Below, piece by piece: positions 62,047 through 64,000 of a stretch of DNA of 64,000 nt (position 1 is the stretch's first letter; every line of letters begins with the position of its first letter). The stretch covers positions 2,967,535 through 3,031,534 of the forward strand of contig OW203726.1 in assembly GCA_934045075.1 (NCBI GenBank), in the 5' to 3' direction. A model generated the notes under the pieces. The model saw only the letters and a program-made list of their open reading frames with translations, was not told where the DNA came from and did not search any database. The position numbers and the translations under genes are program-made. The stretch comes from Yponomeuta sedellus (taxonomy: Eukaryota > Arthropoda > Insecta > Lepidoptera > Yponomeutidae).

Positions 62047-62072
62047 TACTGTATTTCTGCTTTCCAAATGTA

Positions 62073-62408
62073 AAGCGCTCGTGGCATAGACGAACCGAGT
62101 AAATGCAATCAAGCACTTGAGTTAAACAACAACAGGCGCGGTCAGGTGCAGGATGGGTCACCGTCCCGTTACTACCGTTAGTGGCATTTTTCCGAGCGCT
62201 TCCGTGCTTCGCAAGGCACGCCAAGCCGTTGGTGCCGGTTGTCATGTCATGGCAGTCGTTAAGCCATTTCAGAGGCCTCATGGGCGGCTTGATAACTTCT
62301 GACAGTAAGGCCTACCACTGTTTTACAATCCTCCACAAACCCGGACTTGGCCCCTGTGGGAAAGAGACCGGTGCCCCAGCAGTGCGGCCATACAAAGGCT
62401 TGATATCG
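62073..62408 (+). mobile_element. SINE-A, inserted with 5' extra sequence
   Basis: AAGCGCTCGTGGCATAGACG to TACAAAGGCTTGATATCG. The insertion boundary (61898) lies about 100 bp (tRB excluded) upstream of the 5S-like start, so the inserted molecule carried non-SINE 5' sequence. Confidence 0.85.
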
Positions 62409-62529
62409 ATGACTCCACAGCTAAAGCACGGGTCTCTTCCTGCATCGCAGGAAGGTTAGGCTATCCTCCACCACGGGGGCCAAGTGCGGGTTGGTGCAGA
62501 GACAAGATTATCACGTTTTAAAAGTTATT

Positions 62530-62940
62530 TATTAGGTAAGAACTCTGTTGTAACTACGTGACTCCGAAATGAGGGCAACCTGCATTTTAGGTGTCAGCCT
62601 GTCTCCTGCTATAGAAAAAAAAATATCTGTGTAATTTCCTTTTTTATGTACATTCGAGTGTTCTCTATCTATCTATATATCTATTTATATAAACGTAAGG
62701 CTCACAAAAGTGTTATCGTAAAAAATATGTTGCTAGGAACTCTTTATTGCCCTAATGTAAGAAGCATTTGCCAATATATGAGTTAGGTCGTAAAAAAACT
62801 ATTATTTAACCATATTTTTTTACCGTTAATATAACGTTGTTAAAACAATTCAATAGAAAATGTAAAAATCAAGTTTCGCATTTCTTGGGAAAAAACAATT
62901 GTTAATTTTTGAAGAAAATTTCTATAAATGTAATAAAATT
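62530..62940. other. AT-rich stretch, no gene seen
   Basis: A (CTAT)n-like tract at 62665-62690; otherwise no match in the window. Confidence 0.5.
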
Positions 62941-62941
62941 A

Positions 62942-63118
62942 ACATTGGCATTTACATACAGGCACATACATTGCTTCTGATCCTACACTAGGATACCTTG
63001 TGTCGTGGAAACCAGAGGGGACAAAATCCGAGGGTTTTTTTTTGTCCCCAACCGGGGTTCGAACCCGGGGCCACTTGCATGGTAGGGAAATGCGCTACCG
63101 CTGCGCCACATAGGTCGT
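62942..63118 (-). mobile_element. SINE-C, full head, internal deletion
   Basis: Reverse strand: GACGACCTATGTGGCGCAGC (A box), GGGTTCGAACCCCGG (B box), GGGGACAAAAAAAAACCC, then an abbreviated body and the tail CAGAAGCAATGTATGTGCC. Confidence 0.85.
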
Positions 63119-63140
63119 CAAAATAATAGTATAATAATAA

Positions 63141-63202
63141 TCTTCCTGCGATGCAGGAAGAGACCCGTTCCCCAGCAGTGGGGATATACCAAGAGTTGAT
63201 GT
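63141..63202 (+). mobile_element. SINE-A 3' tip
   Basis: ATCTTCCTGCGATGCAGGAA, CCAGCAGTGGGGATATACC. Confidence 0.8.
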
Positions 63203-63693
63203 TACCATAATAAAATAAACACAACGTCACTGCAGTCAAATTCTAACGTCTGTTCCGCAACATTCCTAATAAGCTGAATCCGAGTCATAAAAATGCTAAT
63301 TTCTGAACAGAAGATAAAAAATTCCACGTCACTCGTCATGGAACCCGCAAGTTGGTTTTCTCCTAAGCTCGCAATACCTTTACCCTAAGGGAATCGAACC
63401 GGGGCATATCCACTGATCGGCCTGTTACTGCGACTTATCCACTTACGTCTATTCGCTCCGGCGTCTAAGTATGACTGACGAGGGATTATGTGCGCGATCT
63501 GTATGAATTTTTACGGCGTTCTGTTTGTTTGTACCCTAGTGGTACAGTCGACAGCACGTCAATCTTCACATTTTAGTTGCGAAGTCGCCCGTAACGCAAC
63601 GGAGTAGAGTGCATGGGTGTATACCATGATGTGCTGTCCACTGTACGTGATACAAGGACGTTTGGTACAAAGTTTCTAGGTAACAAGCGGCGG

Positions 63694-64000
63694 TAAGCGC
63701 TCATGGCCTAGGCGAACCGAGTGATTGGAATCAATCACTTGACTTAAGCAACAACAGGCGCGGTCAGATGCAGGATGGGTGACCGTCCCGTGACTACCGC
63801 TAGAGGCATTTTTCCGAGCGCTTCCGTGCTTCACGAGGCACGCTAAGCCGTTGGTGCCGGCTGTCACGCAATGGCAGTCGTTAAGCCATGTCAGAGGCCT
63901 TATGGGCGGCTTGATAACTTCTCACAGTAAGGCCCACCACTGTCTTACAATCCTCCATCAACCCGGACTTGGCGCCCGTGGTGGAGTATGGCCTAACCTT
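63694..64000 (+). mobile_element. SINE-A, cut by window end
   Basis: AAGCGCTCATGGCCTAGGCG, GGATGGGTGACCGTCCCGTG (intact 5S-like C box), to GGCCTAACCTT at the last base. Confidence 0.92.

Larger units (their letters stand above)
61876..62520 (-). mobile_element. SINE-A 3' part split by a SINE-A insertion
   Basis: TTCAACCCTTGTATGACTCC continues after the insert as AGCTAAAGCACGGGTCTC. The insert (61898-62408) is bounded by ATGACTCCAC at 61888-61897 and 62409-62418. Confidence 0.85.

Overview
This window looks like nuclear DNA of a moth or butterfly (Lepidoptera), probably intergenic or intronic. It is AT-rich and I found no intact host gene. The evidence is the repeat content: a SINE with a 5S rRNA-like head (from memory, a 5S-derived SINE has been reported in the moth Helicoverpa), several tRNA-headed SINEs, RTE-type and other LINE C-termini, Penelope-like (PLE) fragments, hAT-like and Helitron-like elements, and microsatellites growing from retroposon tails. 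Almost every long open frame is a shadow of one of these repeats. Species cannot be fixed without a database search.

Family names used below are mine. SINE-A: about 370 bp, 5S rRNA-like head, about two dozen copies or fragments over the whole window. tRB: a unit carrying a complete tRNA-like cloverleaf, about 20 copies. SINE-C, -D and -E: classical tRNA-headed SINEs. LINE-F: C-terminus with WFGHVERM. LINE-RTE: C-terminus with WQWAGHI-like and GRP(P/T)TRW-like motifs. LINE-J: reverse transcriptase with FADDTS. LINE-N and LINE-P: 3' ends only. H: about 250 bp retroposon. G: fold-back retroposon with a GCCGAAACG hairpin. Q: about 135 bp MITE. I, J and R: unclassified dispersed repeats. PLE: GIY-YIG-type C-termini and long-terminal-repeat-like (pLTR) arms.

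Layout. 0-9 kb: SINE-C, a 41-bp minisatellite, a 400-bp hairpin, tRB copies, LINE-F and a pure (TATAA)n array. 9-20 kb: repeat J, three G fold-backs, H, Q nested with G, LINE-F and SINE-C. 20-30 kb: SINE-A, PLE arms, a perfect hairpin, LINE-F with clean target duplications, SINE-D and a 0.8-kb hAT. 30-40 kb: tandem SINE-A, a Helitron-like element, repeat I, tRB, a 394-bp (CTCGT)n array, H, LINE fragments and a triple nest LINE-3'end > SINE-E > tRB. 40-50 kb: a fold-back element split by a PLE insertion, a second PLE endonuclease fragment and the longest LINE remnant (46.9-48.1 kb). 50-64 kb: an inverted element, more tRB, a Helitron-like element with a 66-bp minisatellite, and a SINE-A split by a 2.5-kb terminal-inverted-repeat element that itself holds repeat I and tRB.

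The most interesting signal is shared by tRB, G and the PLE pLTR copies. Each insertion is two inverted arms plus a one-sided 3' tail of about 25-43 nt, flanked by 8-13 bp target duplications. This is the terminal architecture I associate with Penelope-like retroelements. In tRB the arm contains a tRNA cloverleaf, and several copies start exactly at the anticodon arm. I propose that tRB and G are non-autonomous PLE-type retroposons mobilised by PLE relatives whose remains are present in the same window.
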